A DNA stretch of 63,346 nucleotides from Mycoplasma testudinis ATCC 43263 (GTDB lineage Bacteria > Bacillota_I > Bacilli_A > Mycoplasmatales > Mycoplasmoidaceae): assembly GCF_000687795.1 (NCBI RefSeq), contig NZ_JHXT01000006.1:1-63346 (forward strand). Direction: 5' to 3'. The notes beneath the pieces were generated by a model. The model was given only the letters and a program-made list of their open reading frames with translations, was not told where the DNA came from and ran no database searches. A program made the translations under genes and the position numbers. Position 1 is the first letter of the stretch, and every line of letters starts with the position of its first letter. Of the stretch, positions 46,648 through 57,172 are shown in pieces.

Positions 46648-46670
46648 TGGTTTATGCCTAATAATAAGTT

Positions 46671-46702
46671 TACCGTACTCCTATAAAGCTGTTTAATAAG
46701 TA
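46671..46702 (+). repeat. Left copy of a 32-bp direct repeat flanking the DUF31/transposase insert
   Basis: Matches 50318-50349 in 28 of 32 positions, with an unbroken 13-base core TGTTTAATAAGTA at its right end. It starts 23 nt after the DUF2779 stop. Confidence 0.55.
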
Positions 46703-46711
46703 TAAATTTGT

Positions 46712-46883
46712 AAAAAATTTATAATCAAGTATCAATACAATTGATTTTATGTTAATTGATTGATTTCTTTTAAAAATTCCAAATTACAAATTTAATCGCC
46801 CATAAGAAAGGAATTTCATTATGGCTTTATCAAAAATCAAAAAATCTTCAAAGCACAAGAAGTTCATTTCTTTCGTGCTTTCA
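46712..46883 (+). repeat. Leader and 5' end shared with the DUF31 relic (copy B)
   Basis: Counterpart of 10361-10531. It carries the palindrome with arms 46730-46742 and 46754-46763, the AAGAAAGGAATTT binding site and the first codons of the lipoprotein. Leader conservation at two distant loci suggests shared regulation or recent duplication. Confidence 0.7.
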
Positions 46884-49466
46884 ACTATTAGTTTTTCAGC
46901 GATTACGGTTTTAGGTGTAAGTTGTGCTAAACCTTCTACTGGCAGTGGTGTTATTCTCTCTAAGACTAAAGATCCTACTCCCTCTAATTCTAATACTAAA
47001 GATCCTAGTATAGAAAGTAAAGGCCCTGAAAAAAAGCAGGATACTCCAAATCCAGACAACCAAACCGCAACACAATTAGTCCACAATTCTATTGGTTACA
47101 ACAATAGTGAATATACTAAAACTGCCAGTGGATTACCTAGTTCAACCGATTTTCTTTGAGATTCAAGTTGAAATACACTCCACCCAGAGAAATGAACGCC
47201 ACAAAATGGTTCGATTGTAGGATCACTAAAGGCAACTGATTTTCTTTCTGCTGATGCGAACGCTAATCGTCCTGAGTTTAACCCAAATTCAAATACTTTC
47301 AAGACTGCTGTTGAACAACGCAACGAAATTTATACGGGTGACAAAACTTTAAATCCTAAATTATCATCTGAAGTTGAATTTAAGCAATCATATAATTTTT
47401 GATACAACTATAAAATTATCGCCAATCGGGACAGAGATCAAGCTAGCAATTCAAATTTAGATAAAACTGCTCAAGCACCGCAACCCATTGCGCCAACCCC
47501 AAGCATTATGAACGAAGCAGTGGCGATGCAAGAATCACCATTAAAATTTAATTTAAAATCATTAACTTATTTGGTTTCGCATAATGAAATGGGACAAAAT
47601 CCAAAAATGTTCGCTTGGAAGTTGATAACATTAAGTGATGAAATTCGCGGTAATCAAGCTTCAGTTATGAGCGATAATAAGAAAACTACTGATATGAATG
47701 ATTCCGAAAAAGGAATGTTGTTATTTGATCCTAACGGGATGCCAAGTGGTATTAAAAATGTTATGTTTTATGCTAATCCAAAAGATGTGAGCAATCAAAA
47801 AGGAACTTTGAAACTTTACGTCAGTTACGAGCAATCAGGGGCTACAAAGGCCTTTTATGTAACTTTGACTGGCGGCAATTCGACAAAAAATAATATCGGT
47901 TTGAAAAGTGATTTTGACTATATTAAAAAGATTGCTGACCGATCAATAGTATTAAGTTATACCTATGCCGGTTATCAAAGTGCAAACGATACACCAAATG
48001 ACAACTTTGATCAAACTTATCGAGAGGCTAAAGATAGAAGACACAATAACCCAGCTGACCGTTTCTCTTTTCCCAGTTATGATCGCTCATACGGAGATGG
48101 TGGAACAGCTTGAATAGTTGATCGGATTTTTAAAGATCAACAAGAGAAAGATCACCCTGACACTCCGCAACAAAGTTATTCGTTTTTAATGGCGACTAAT
48201 AAGCACGTTCTTGATATTGGGAAAATTGCCGGAACCGAACCAAGTTCTGCAAATCCTGGTTCTTTCGTGTTCTACAGTTTTTCGCCTGGAAAATTCGACT
48301 TCGATAGAGTTAGAGATCAACAAAAAGAAAATCTCCAAACTAGCTGACTTGCAAATTCAGGATTTGACAATTTCATGTGAGGGCATTTTAACCCAACTAA
48401 TGGTTACGAAAATACTAACCCAATTAATTCAAAAGATGTTATTTCAGCTGATGGTAGTGCCACAAAAGCACAAGGTGCTAATTATGAATATAAAAATCAA
48501 ATTGTAACCAAAAGTCACCCCGTAATCAATATTCAAGACAAAAATCCGAATAATTTGAATTGGGCAAGCATGGATACACCAGAATGATTAACCCAAAGTC
48601 GCCAAAATTTCATCGATAGTATTGTTTATGCACCAAGCGAAACAATCGGCCACATTCCAAGAAATGATGGCCAATTAAATTCTTACGTAGATGGTGGGAA
48701 ACACCACGAAAGTGAGTTTAAAACTTATACTAACAACTTAATTGGCCCTGATGTTATTTTTATTAAAATGACATTTAATGCCAACGATATTAAAGAAAGC
48801 TGACCTGTTTTATGGAATGTTTTGCAAGAACCAGCGCCACAACAAAAAGAGTGATTTAGTGGTTCATTAAGTGCCAACCCACGCACTGATGATCGCACTA
48901 ACACTTATTTAGCAGGTTATCCAGGAACAAATAGTCGCCAAAGTAGCAATCAAATTTTTTCTTGAAGAACTTCTGATCATAGCGTGACTTATTCGTTGAA
49001 TCAATTTTATACAGATAGTGGCTCAGCGAATAACACCCAAAGTTTTTACACTTACTATAATGAAAACGACTATAAAAAATATTATGAACCATACAGTAAA
49101 GATGGAAAATATAATTCCAACCACATTAAAAAATATCCGAACGATCATGACATTTCAAATCAGACATTAGGCTTGTACCAACAAACATTTACAGTTGGAA
49201 CAACTACAATCTTAGATGGCGACCAAGTTAGTCCAGGAAATTCAGGTTCAATGATTATTGACGCGAACTTCAACAATTTTGGGATTGTTTATTCATATGG
49301 ACCCACAGCTGGTAATGTCAACAGAACTTTTGTTACCAATTTTGTTGGCCAAGACCCTTATTCGAAATCAAACGTTTTAGCTTCTGGAAGAATGAATGTT
49401 CGCCCAGAATTAGAGCAAAAGTTACAAGATCGTTCTTGATTGACTTTTAACTTGGGATTAAATTAA
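46821..49466 (+). CDS. DUF31-family lipoprotein with trypsin-like serine protease triad (MIP-like)
   Basis: 881 aa, many TGA (Trp). Signal peptide with lipobox GVSC, lipidated Cys35, then a Pro/Ser/Thr/Lys linker to about residue 110. The DUF31 core has the trypsin-type triad: His462 (FLMATNKHVLD), Asp644 (LIGPDVIFIKM) and Ser808 (SPGNSGSMI). DUF31 proteins of mycoplasmas include the surface proteases that cleave host immunoglobulin (MIP) working with the binding protein MIB; no MIB is seen here, so the target is open. The gene lies in an accessory insert together with a dead transposase. Confidence 0.87.
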
Positions 49467-49579
49467 ATAAATAACACCAATTTGTTATATTGAAAAAAAT
49501 ATCCTGAACGAATTTTCTATTATAGAAACCATCAATATACAATTAAATATAAAGATTTTTGCTAAAACACAATTGCCTG

Positions 49580-50157
49580 AATTTTCCAAAAACTTTACGT
49601 TGCTGGATTAATCGATCATGATTCAAGTTCTTATACTCTGAAGTTTTGGTGTAGCAAATTACTGCTGAACTAAGCGAATTATATAAACGAGCTTATGCAA
49701 ATTTTGAAGAACATGGAATTACCATTAAAAGAACTAGAGCTAATAACGCTATGGAATTTAAAGAAACTAATTTTGTTAGCTACCACAGTTTTATGCTTTG
49801 TTAAGGTCGTTAAGAGTAGAACATCAATTAACTCCCTTAGGTGTTAGTGAAGTAAACAGACAAATAGATAACAATTTAAGTAAGTTTGATAAAGAATTGC
49901 TTCCATGAATTCGAGATGTTGCTGAGATGAAAGTTTTAAAAAGAAAGTCAAGCAATATGTTGCATATCATAATTTTTATCGCTATCACACCAAGATCATT
50001 AATAAATACGATGATCGTTTTCTAAAATACATCATCCAAATAAATTTTGTGAAGCGATTAAATGAAATTGATTTTAAAGCTAAAACTTATCTCCGATCTA
50101 CAACTGGTCATTCTGAACATTTATCTTGAGAAAAAAATTATGGAAGTAAGGATTAGT
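49580..50157 (+). pseudogene. Transposase (integrase-core) remnant, several frameshifts and stops
   Basis: Pieces of an integrase-type transposase can be followed across frames: LIDHDSSSYTLK near 49610-49645, then ELSELYKRAYANFEEHGITIKRTRANNAMEFKETNFVSYHSF (about 49666-49795, with Asn where the catalytic second Asp is expected), a HQLTPLGVSEVNRQIDNN stretch (about 49820-49880), and YHNFYRYHTKI...TTGHSEHLSW (about 49965-50130). It resembles the IS3-like group, but the family is not certain. It cannot make a functional enzyme. It lies directly after the DUF31 gene. Confidence 0.6.
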
Positions 50158-50317
50158 TGTTAATTAAAAACAGCTATTCTCTGAAAAAACTAATAAAATG
50201 TAGTCTTAAAATCTGGATTAAATTTTATGTTTTCTTGATATCAAATAATCCCAATTTTAAGATAATAACTGAATAAAAATAAAACTGGAAGAAATCTCTA
50301 CTATTTTATGTGTGATC

Positions 50318-50349
50318 TATCCTACTTCTATAAACCTGTTTAATAAGTA
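50318..50349 (+). repeat. Right copy of the 32-bp direct repeat
   Basis: Partner of 46671-46702. From 50158 to this repeat I see only AT-rich sequence without a gene. Both copies lie outside the DUF31 gene and the transposase remnant. Confidence 0.55.
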
Positions 50350-50401
50350 CCAAATAATGGTTTGCTAAATCGCGCCTTTTTAATAAGTTCTTATTCAAAT
50401 A

Positions 50402-50430
50402 AAAAATTCAGGCTTTGAACCTGAATTTTT
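50402..50430. terminator. Bidirectional terminator
   Basis: AAAAATTCAGG (50402-50412) pairs with CCTGAATTTTT (50420-50430) around a 7-nt loop. It ends the minus-strand small gene at 50457. Confidence 0.75.
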
Positions 50431-50456
50431 GCTTTATAAAGTAATAATTTAATTAC

Positions 50457-50681
50457 TTAATTTCGAGCAACCTTGCGGGTTGTTTTTTTAATTTTTACGT
50501 AAATTCAAATACTTGCTGAAATAAAAGTAAAGATTAACGCAAGCACGAATAATGCAATAACTGCTCCTTGAGCTACTCCTGCGATTGCAATAATTGAATC
50601 TAATATGAATCAAATAATTGCAATGACAAAAGATCAGAACATAATTATTTTTAATCATTCGTATTTTGTGTATTTAGCCAT
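50457..50681 (-). CDS. Small two-helix membrane protein
   Basis: 74 aa on the minus strand with four TGA (Trp) codons. Two hydrophobic segments (about 11-34 and 37-58) are framed by basic ends (KKTTRKVARN at the C-terminus), so both ends should be cytoplasmic. GGAGG lies 5 nt before the ATG, a strong translation signal. Divergent from the yvcK-like gene. No family recognised. Confidence 0.7.
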
Positions 50682-50779
50682 GTGGCCTCCATCTGTTGTG
50701 TGTTTAACGTGTAAAATTATAATTGTTTTTTTACTTTTATCAATTAAAATTATTTACCTTATGCATTATAGGAGTTCTT

Positions 50780-51751
50780 ATGAATAACGTTGTTGTGCTT
50801 GGTGGTGGCTCTGGATTGAGCACCATCTTGAAGGGAATGAAGGAAATTCCTGACATTGATATATCGGCGATTGTTTCTGTATCTGATGATGGTGGATCAA
50901 CTGCAACAGTTCGCCAAGAGTTTAAACTACCAGCAGTTGGAGATTTAAGAAGAGTAATTGTTGCTTTATCAAATAGTGAACATATTTTAAAAAAGTTAAT
51001 GGATCATCGATTTGAATCCTCAGTTAAAGAAAATGCAGTTTTTGATAACCACTCGTTAGGTAATTTAATTATTACTGCCCTTGTTGAAATTAGTGGTGGG
51101 TTCTATGAAGGAATCCAAAATATCAGCGAGATCTTAAATGTGAAAGGTTCAATTTATCCGGTTGCTAGCAATCCAGATATTAGTATTAAAGCAACATACA
51201 CGGATGGTACAGAAACTGTTGGAGAACATCATATCCCTAACATCAATAAAACAATTAAAAAAATTTCCTATATTAATCCTGATAAAATTAAAACCAATCC
51301 AGTAGTTATTGAAAAAATCAAAAAGGCTGATTACATTGTTTTTTCGGTTGGTTCACTGTATACTTCAATTATTCCCAATTTAATTGCTCCAGGAATTAAA
51401 AAGGCCATTATTCAAAACGAAAAAGCTAAAGTCATTTATGTTTCTAACATTATGACCCAACCCGGAGAAACTCACGATATGAATTTGTATCAACATATTA
51501 AAGCTATTGAAGATCATTTAGAGTATGGAGTTATTGATTACGCTTTAGTTCATAAGGGAAAAATTAATGATTCGATTATTAAACATTATGCGCTCGAAAA
51601 TTCCCACCCTGTATTGATTAATCAAGAAGCATATGATTCACATGTTCAAATTATTGAGATGCCATTAATCAACAATAACGAAAAAATTTATGTGCGGCAT
51701 GATGCGAAAAAGATTTTAAAAGCATTTTGTAACATTTTTGAAAGGGAGTAA
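50780..51751 (+). CDS. YvcK/CofD-like gluconeogenesis factor
   Basis: 323 aa, usual length. The N-terminus has VVLGGGSGLSTILKGMKE, then SVSDDGGSTATVRQEF and AVGDLRRVIVALS, and the HSLGNLIITAL motif further on, all characteristic. In B. subtilis YvcK is needed on gluconeogenic carbon sources and for cell shape and binds UDP-GlcNAc; in a wall-less cell the role must differ. ATG 50780 has AGGAG at spacing 6-7. yebC-like follows after 5 nt. Confidence 0.88.
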   Translation: MNNVVVLGGGSGLSTILKGMKEIPDIDISAIVSVSDDGGSTATVRQEFKLPAVGDLRRVIVALSNSEHILKKLMDHRFESSVKENAVFDNHSLGNLIITALVEISGGFYEGIQNISEILNVKGSIYPVASNPDISIKATYTDGTETVGEHHIPNINKTIKKISYINPDKIKTNPVVIEKIKKADYIVFSVGSLYTSIIPNLIAPGIKKAIIQNEKAKVIYVSNIMTQPGETHDMNLYQHIKAIEDHLEYGVIDYALVHKGKINDSIIKHYALENSHPVLINQEAYDSHVQIIEMPLINNNEKIYVRHDAKKILKAFCNIFERE

Positions 51752-51756
51752 ATTAA

Positions 51757-52461
51757 ATGCCACGTAAACACTTAGTTGCTAGTCAGACTAACAAAAAGCA
51801 ACAAAACAATGCCAAGGTTTGACAAAAACTGGCAAAAGAAATTAAAGCGGCTGCAAAAGTAGGCGGCCCAAATATAGAAGCTAACCCGCGTTTGAAGGCC
51901 GCTGTAGATCGTGCTTTACAATTTAATTTATCTCGAGATTCAATCGAAAGAAATATCAACGGTTCAACTAAAGATAGCGCTGATATGGTTGAAGTCGAAT
52001 ACGAAATTTATGGTCCAAATGGTTTAGGAATTATTGTCCACGCACTGACTGATAATACGAACCGTACCATCAGTAATTTAAATGGACACATAAGTAAATT
52101 ACATGGAAAATTAGCTAAACCAAATAGCGTGAAGATTAATTTTGAACAACGGGGAATAATTTTAACAAATTTAAATAATTACCAAGACGAGAAATTGTTG
52201 GAATTATTGATTGATTTTGACCTTATTGATTTGAATAGTGATGGTGAAGGTTTCGAAATCGTTTGTTCACCAAATTCGTATTATGAAATCAAAAACGTTT
52301 TATCCAAAAACGGTTTTGAGATTAGTCATAGCGAGTTAAAATTAGACCCTTTAGTTGAAGTTTCATTATCAGATAATGAAAACGAAATTTTCAATCGCTT
52401 TTTAGATGCGTGCGAAGATGATGACGATATTCAATGAGTCGTTTCAAATAAAGCTAATTAA
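51757..52461 (+). CDS. YebC/PmpR-family transcription or translation factor
   Basis: 234 aa. Opens MPRKHLVASQTNKKQQNNAKVWQKLAKEI, then AAKVGGPNIEANPRLKAAVDRALQFNLSRDSIERNI and YEIYGPNGLGIIVHALTDNTNRT, the standard YebC blocks. Family members regulate transcription or help translation of proline-rich stretches; which applies here is open. A TGA near the end is Trp. GGGAG lies upstream. Convergent with ktrB, 8 nt apart with no clear terminator. Confidence 0.92.
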
Positions 52462-52469
52462 ATTAAAAG

Positions 52470-54368
52470 TTAACCAATTTTAATATCTTCGACTGGATAC
52501 TTGTAAGTGTTTCCGGTCGGATTTTTTTTGACTGCAGCTAAAATGGTAGTGGATGGTCCTAATTGTCCAATAATCATTAATATAACTAGCAAGATTAATG
52601 GAATCGGAACAATCGTTGTGATAATATTTGAAACACCAGTACTCAAGCCAACTGTACCAAACGCTGAACTAAATTCGTATAAGATATCAATGTATGTAAG
52701 TTTTGAGTCAGGTACTTGCCCAGCTATAGTAGCAGCTGAAATAAATACGGATACGCCTAATCAAATGATCATTAGTAGTGTTACAACATAAGCGTTGGTA
52801 ACAGTTTCTTTTGGAATTGTTCGTTTAAACATTCGGACTTCTTTGCGACCACGTAATTTGCTTCAGACAGCAACTAAAATTAGCGCTAGTGTAGTGGTTC
52901 TAATTCCTCCAGCTGTAGAGCTTGGAGCGGCTCCAATAAACATTAAGATTGTTAATACAATTTTGGTTGGGTCTGAATACAAGTTATTAGAGATTGTGCT
53001 ATATCCAGCGCTGCGAGTTGAAAGAGTTTCAAATAAAGCGTTTCATACTTGATTAAAGACAACGTTGTTTCCGTATACCGCACGGTTGATTCCATTTATG
53101 TTGTTTTGCAAATTATTAACCACATTTATTGCCTGGTTGGGACTCGCATTGGCAATTTGATTCAAGATTTGAACAGATCCATCTGGATTTGTTAATTCTA
53201 ATGAAACCACTAAAATAAATCCAATAATAGTAATTGTCAAACTTGTAATTAAAGATATTTTAGTAAATATGCTGTAACGGTACTTTTGGGTATTTAATTT
53301 GTTTCGTTTATGACGGATGTGTTCATACACTTCAAAAATCACTGGATATCCGATTCCACCAATGAAAAATTCTGATGCCACGATAGTCAAAAAGACCGCA
53401 TTTGTATCGTTCCGATAAGCACTTAAACTTGCCGATCCTAAAATGTCAAAACCCGCATTATTCATTGCTGAAATAGAGTTAAAAATTCCTGCTCAAATTG
53501 CATATGGGCTGTTGTGAACATAAATTGGCGAGGTGCTATTAATAGTAATTAATGACGCTTTTGTTCCTAAATCATTTCCGGCGATTGAAGATGATGCTAA
53601 TACCTGTTGTTCAAACGCAGGTGCAAAATTAAAGTATAAAGCATAAAAAATAGCGTATACAATTTCAGCGCAAAAAATAAAGATAACAGCAACAATAATC
53701 GTTTTTGTGGTTCCACCTAATTTTGAATTTCCCCGTTCTGCTTGCAGAACCAACGCTTTAGAAAAAGCTGAATGATCACGTTCCCGAGCCCGGAATATTT
53801 TTCATAACAAAAAAGCAATAACTACAAATCCGATTCCACCAATTTGAATTAATAAAGCTACTATAACTTGACCAAAAACAGTATATGTACTGCGCAATAC
53901 AACTGTTGTTAACCCAGTATCACTAAATGCTGAAGCAGCAACAAAAATGGCATCTCAAAAAGTATATTGTTGGGTTTGGATAATTTTTGGCGCTCCAGAA
54001 ATACTATCCATTATTAAGTAAGTATTAGTATTTCCAGAATTTTGTAACAAAAAGAAATGATCAGTTCCGTTGATTACTTGATTCCAAGCACTAGCTGGAA
54101 CAACGCCGTGAATAGTGGCGTTTCAAGCTGAACCAATCGTTGCTGGATTCAAATAATCTTCAGAGATCGTTTTGCTGTAATGATCTGGAACCGAGGTCAA
54201 AGAAATTGGTAAATATAAAAGAATTGCACCAAGTAGTATTAAGTAAACATAAAAATGTGTTATCTTTTGGGCGACGGTATCGCCCCAAAGCAACACTTTT
54301 GTTATTTTGAGTAATTTTCGATGCTTATTTTTAAATTCTTGAAATTTTGAATTTCTATTATTTTTCAT
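52470..54368 (-). CDS. ktrB: Potassium uptake channel subunit KtrB (TrkH family), with enlarged loops
   Basis: 632 aa on the minus strand, clearly longer than common KtrB (about 450). The four selectivity-filter loops of the Ktr/Trk fold are visible in order: SAFSDTGLTT, SAMNNAGFDI, STRSAGYST and SAFGTVGLST. Extra length sits in outside loops after the first helix (roughly 62-130) and in the stretches before the second and third filter. It is the membrane subunit moved by ktrA, encoded divergently 86 nt away. ATG 54368 starts a basic N-terminus. Confidence 0.88.
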
Positions 54369-54454
54369 ATACTGGAAAATATATTATATTATATTAACCA
54401 AAATAACTTATTCCATTCAATGGAAATTTAAGGTTTTAGGCACAATAATTTTAT

Positions 54455-55126
54455 ATGAGTAAAGCAGATATATGTATTATTGGATTGGGGCGCTTTGGCA
54501 TGCAAGTTGCCAAATCACTTCAATCAAATAACAATAATCTTTTGCTGATTGACACTCGCGACGAACTAGTTCAATTGGCTTCAAAAGAATTTGAATATGT
54601 TGTTCGGGCAGATGCCACTGATTTAAATACGTTAGATGAATTAGGTCTGCGAACATTTAGTACTGTTATTGTTGGTGTTAGTAATATCGAAGCTTCAATT
54701 ATGATTTGTGCAAACTTAAAAGAAGTAAAAGTGAAAAACATTATTGCTCGAGCAAAAAACGTCGTTCACAAGCGGGTTCTTAATACAATGGGTGTAAAAG
54801 ATTCAGTCATCCCCGAAGAAATTGTTGGTCAAAACGTGGCTTTAAAAGTTATTCATAATTTAAGTGCTGATATTTCTTTATTAGGTGAAGGAATTAGTTT
54901 CGTTAAAACTGCAGTTACCAACCAAGAAATCTTTGAGCGTAAATTAGCTGATCTAAATTTACGCCGCTATGGTGGTGCTAACGTTATTTCAATACAACGG
55001 GATGGAGAATTGATTTTTCCTATTACAGCTACAACTATCTTAAAGCAAGGTGATCTTGTTTCAGCCGTATGTAAATCTGAAGATATAGATTCTTTTATTG
55101 AATATGTAACTCTTAAAAAAGACTAA
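54455..55126 (+). CDS. ktrA: Potassium uptake regulatory subunit KtrA (RCK domain)
   Basis: 223 aa. The N-terminal nucleotide-binding Rossmann start CIIGLGRFGMQVAKSL is followed by acidic DTRDELVQL; then DATDLNTLDELG, and a C-terminal TrkA_C domain (about 140-220). It gates KtrB in response to nucleotides. It is divergent from ktrB with 86 nt in between, which probably hold both promoters, and precedes the kdp operon. Confidence 0.92.
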   Translation: MSKADICIIGLGRFGMQVAKSLQSNNNNLLLIDTRDELVQLASKEFEYVVRADATDLNTLDELGLRTFSTVIVGVSNIEASIMICANLKEVKVKNIIARAKNVVHKRVLNTMGVKDSVIPEEIVGQNVALKVIHNLSADISLLGEGISFVKTAVTNQEIFERKLADLNLRRYGGANVISIQRDGELIFPITATTILKQGDLVSAVCKSEDIDSFIEYVTLKKD

Positions 55127-55248
55127 TAAATTAACTAAATTCACAAATCAGATGTTTCCAAAATAAACGCCTGTTTTGATGACTAGATTAGTTCACTTGC
55201 GATTAATATGTTATTATTCATGCCATAAGGAAATTAGCAACTAAAGAA

Positions 55249-55335
55249 ATGACTATTTTATTAATCGTTGCTGGCGTAATTGGATTAGCCCTGTTGGTTT
55301 ACTTGTTTTTCATGTTTTTTTTACAAAAACTTTAA
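55249..55335 (+). CDS. kdpF: KdpF, small subunit of the K+ ATPase
   Basis: 28 residues: a single hydrophobic helix (MTILLIVAGVIGLALLVYLFF...) with a short basic end, placed directly before kdpA. E. coli KdpF is 29 residues, one helix, and helps stability of the complex. Position and size make this a good match although sequence says little. AAGGAAA lies 17 nt upstream of the ATG, which is wide. Confidence 0.65.
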   Translation: MTILLIVAGVIGLALLVYLFFMFFLQKL

Positions 55336-55372
55336 TTCTTAAGGTTTATTAAATATATAAAACTTCATCTTT

Positions 55373-57154
55373 ATGCAACAAGACATAATTTTATCTTCGG
55401 TAACGATTGTAATTACCTTACTAATCGTTATTGGCTTGTCGTATTTTATTGGTAAATTTATCTATAAGATTTTTAACGGTCAAAAAATATTCTTTTTTAG
55501 TCGTTTTTTTGGACCTATTGAAAAACTCATTTTCAAAATGATGGGGGTTTCAATGGATGCGCAAATGAAACCGAAAACATATACCCTTCACGTATTGGCT
55601 TTTTCTTTCGTTGGTTTCATTTTTCTGTTCGGGTTATTAATGTTGCAAGGTTATTTTATTCTTAATCCTAATCACGTTCAAGGAATGAGTTGAGATCTTG
55701 CATTAAACACAGCCATTAGTTATATTACTAACACCAACTGACAAGCCTATGCCGGCGAAACCCAATTATCATATTTATCCCAAGTATTAGGTTTAACAGT
55801 TCAAAATTTTGTTTCAGGAGCTGTAGGGATTTGTGTCTTGTTTGTCTTGGTTCGTGGTTTGATTTTAAAAGAATCTAAAACTGTTGGTAATTTTTATGTT
55901 GATTTAATTCGCGTTGTTTTATATTTGTTATTACCTTTAGCTTTACTTAGTTCTATTTTGTTGATTTCACAAGGAGTTCCCCAATCATTTGCTGCTGGAA
56001 GTGTTAGCCAAACCTTAGATGGTGCTAACGCCAATACAGAACAAGCTAATATTTTTATGCCCTTAGGTCCAGCCGCAAGCCAAATTAGTATTAAGCAACT
56101 AGGAACTAATGGTGGTGGATTTTTTGGAGCGAATTCGGCACATCCGTTTGAAAACCCGACTGTATTTAGTAACTTAGTTCAAACCGGAAGCATTTTATTG
56201 ATTCCCATTTCGTTATGTTTTACTTTTGGGTTTGCTGTAAATCAACGTAAACAAGGATCAATGATTTTAAAAGTAATGCTTTCAATTTTTGTTATTTGTC
56301 TTGTTCTTGGGGTGGCTGCTGAATATGTTGGTTCGTCAGTTTTAAAAACCCAAAATTTTGAAGGTAAAGAATCCCGATTTGGAGTTGGCTTGTCAGCTTT
56401 TTGGGCAGTGGCTACAACAGCAACTTCTAATGGATCTGTTAATTCGACCCTTGATAGTTTTACGCCAATGGGCGGATTAGTATTAATGTTTTTGATGCAG
56501 TTAGGGGAAATCGTTTTTGGAGGAATTGGTAGTGGTTTATATGGGATGATTGCTTTCGTTTTACTTTCAATTTTCATTGCTGGATTAATGATTGGTAGAA
56601 CTCCAGAATATCTCAATAAGAAAATTGACAGCTTTGATATGAAGATGGTAAGTTCAATTATTTTACCGCCGGTTTTATTAGTTTTGTTGGGAACTGCATT
56701 TACAACATTTATTCCAAATATAAACGCATCATTAACAAATAAAGGTGTCCATGGATTTAGCGAAATCTTGTACGCATTTAGTTCGTTAGCTAATAATAAT
56801 GGTAGCTCTTTTGCGGGATTTGATGCCAATAATTTATGGACGAATGTTTCGGGGGGTGTAATTATGCTAATTACCCGTTTTGTACCAATAATGGCAGTTA
56901 TTTATCTGGGCAAGAATTTTGCCAAGAAAAAATATGTCGCAAGTTCAGCTGGAACTTTAAAAACAGATACCACAATGTTTTCAATTATGGTTTTTGGAGT
57001 AATTTTAATTATCGGTGCATTAAGCTTTTTCCCGGCTTGAGCTTTAGGTCCGATTGGCGAACAAGTTTCACAAAGACAAACTATGCCAAAAATTCAAATG
57101 AACAAACAAACATTGTTATCACTTAAGGTCTTGCCTTTAAGTTATTTACGTTAG
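55373..57154 (+). CDS. kdpA: K+-transporting ATPase subunit A
   Basis: 593 aa with about ten helices. This is the potassium channel-like subunit of the KdpFABC pump. The diagnostic filter stretch GTNGGGFFGANSAHPFENP is intact, as are NTAISYITNTNWQAYAGE and LSQVLGLTVQNFVSGAVG. TGA at 57038 and elsewhere are Trp. Length close to 560 in other bacteria. kdpB starts 18 nt downstream. Confidence 0.96.
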
Positions 57155-57172
57155 TTTAAATAGGATTTATTT

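Noticed and set aside
50723-50779. TTG start for the yvcK-like gene
   Set aside because: AGGAG is correctly placed for ATG 50780, and the conserved VVLGGGSGL begins right there.
56242-56829. Opposite-strand frame of 195 codons inside kdpA
   Set aside because: Antisense of conserved KdpA sequence; composition is that of a shadow frame.
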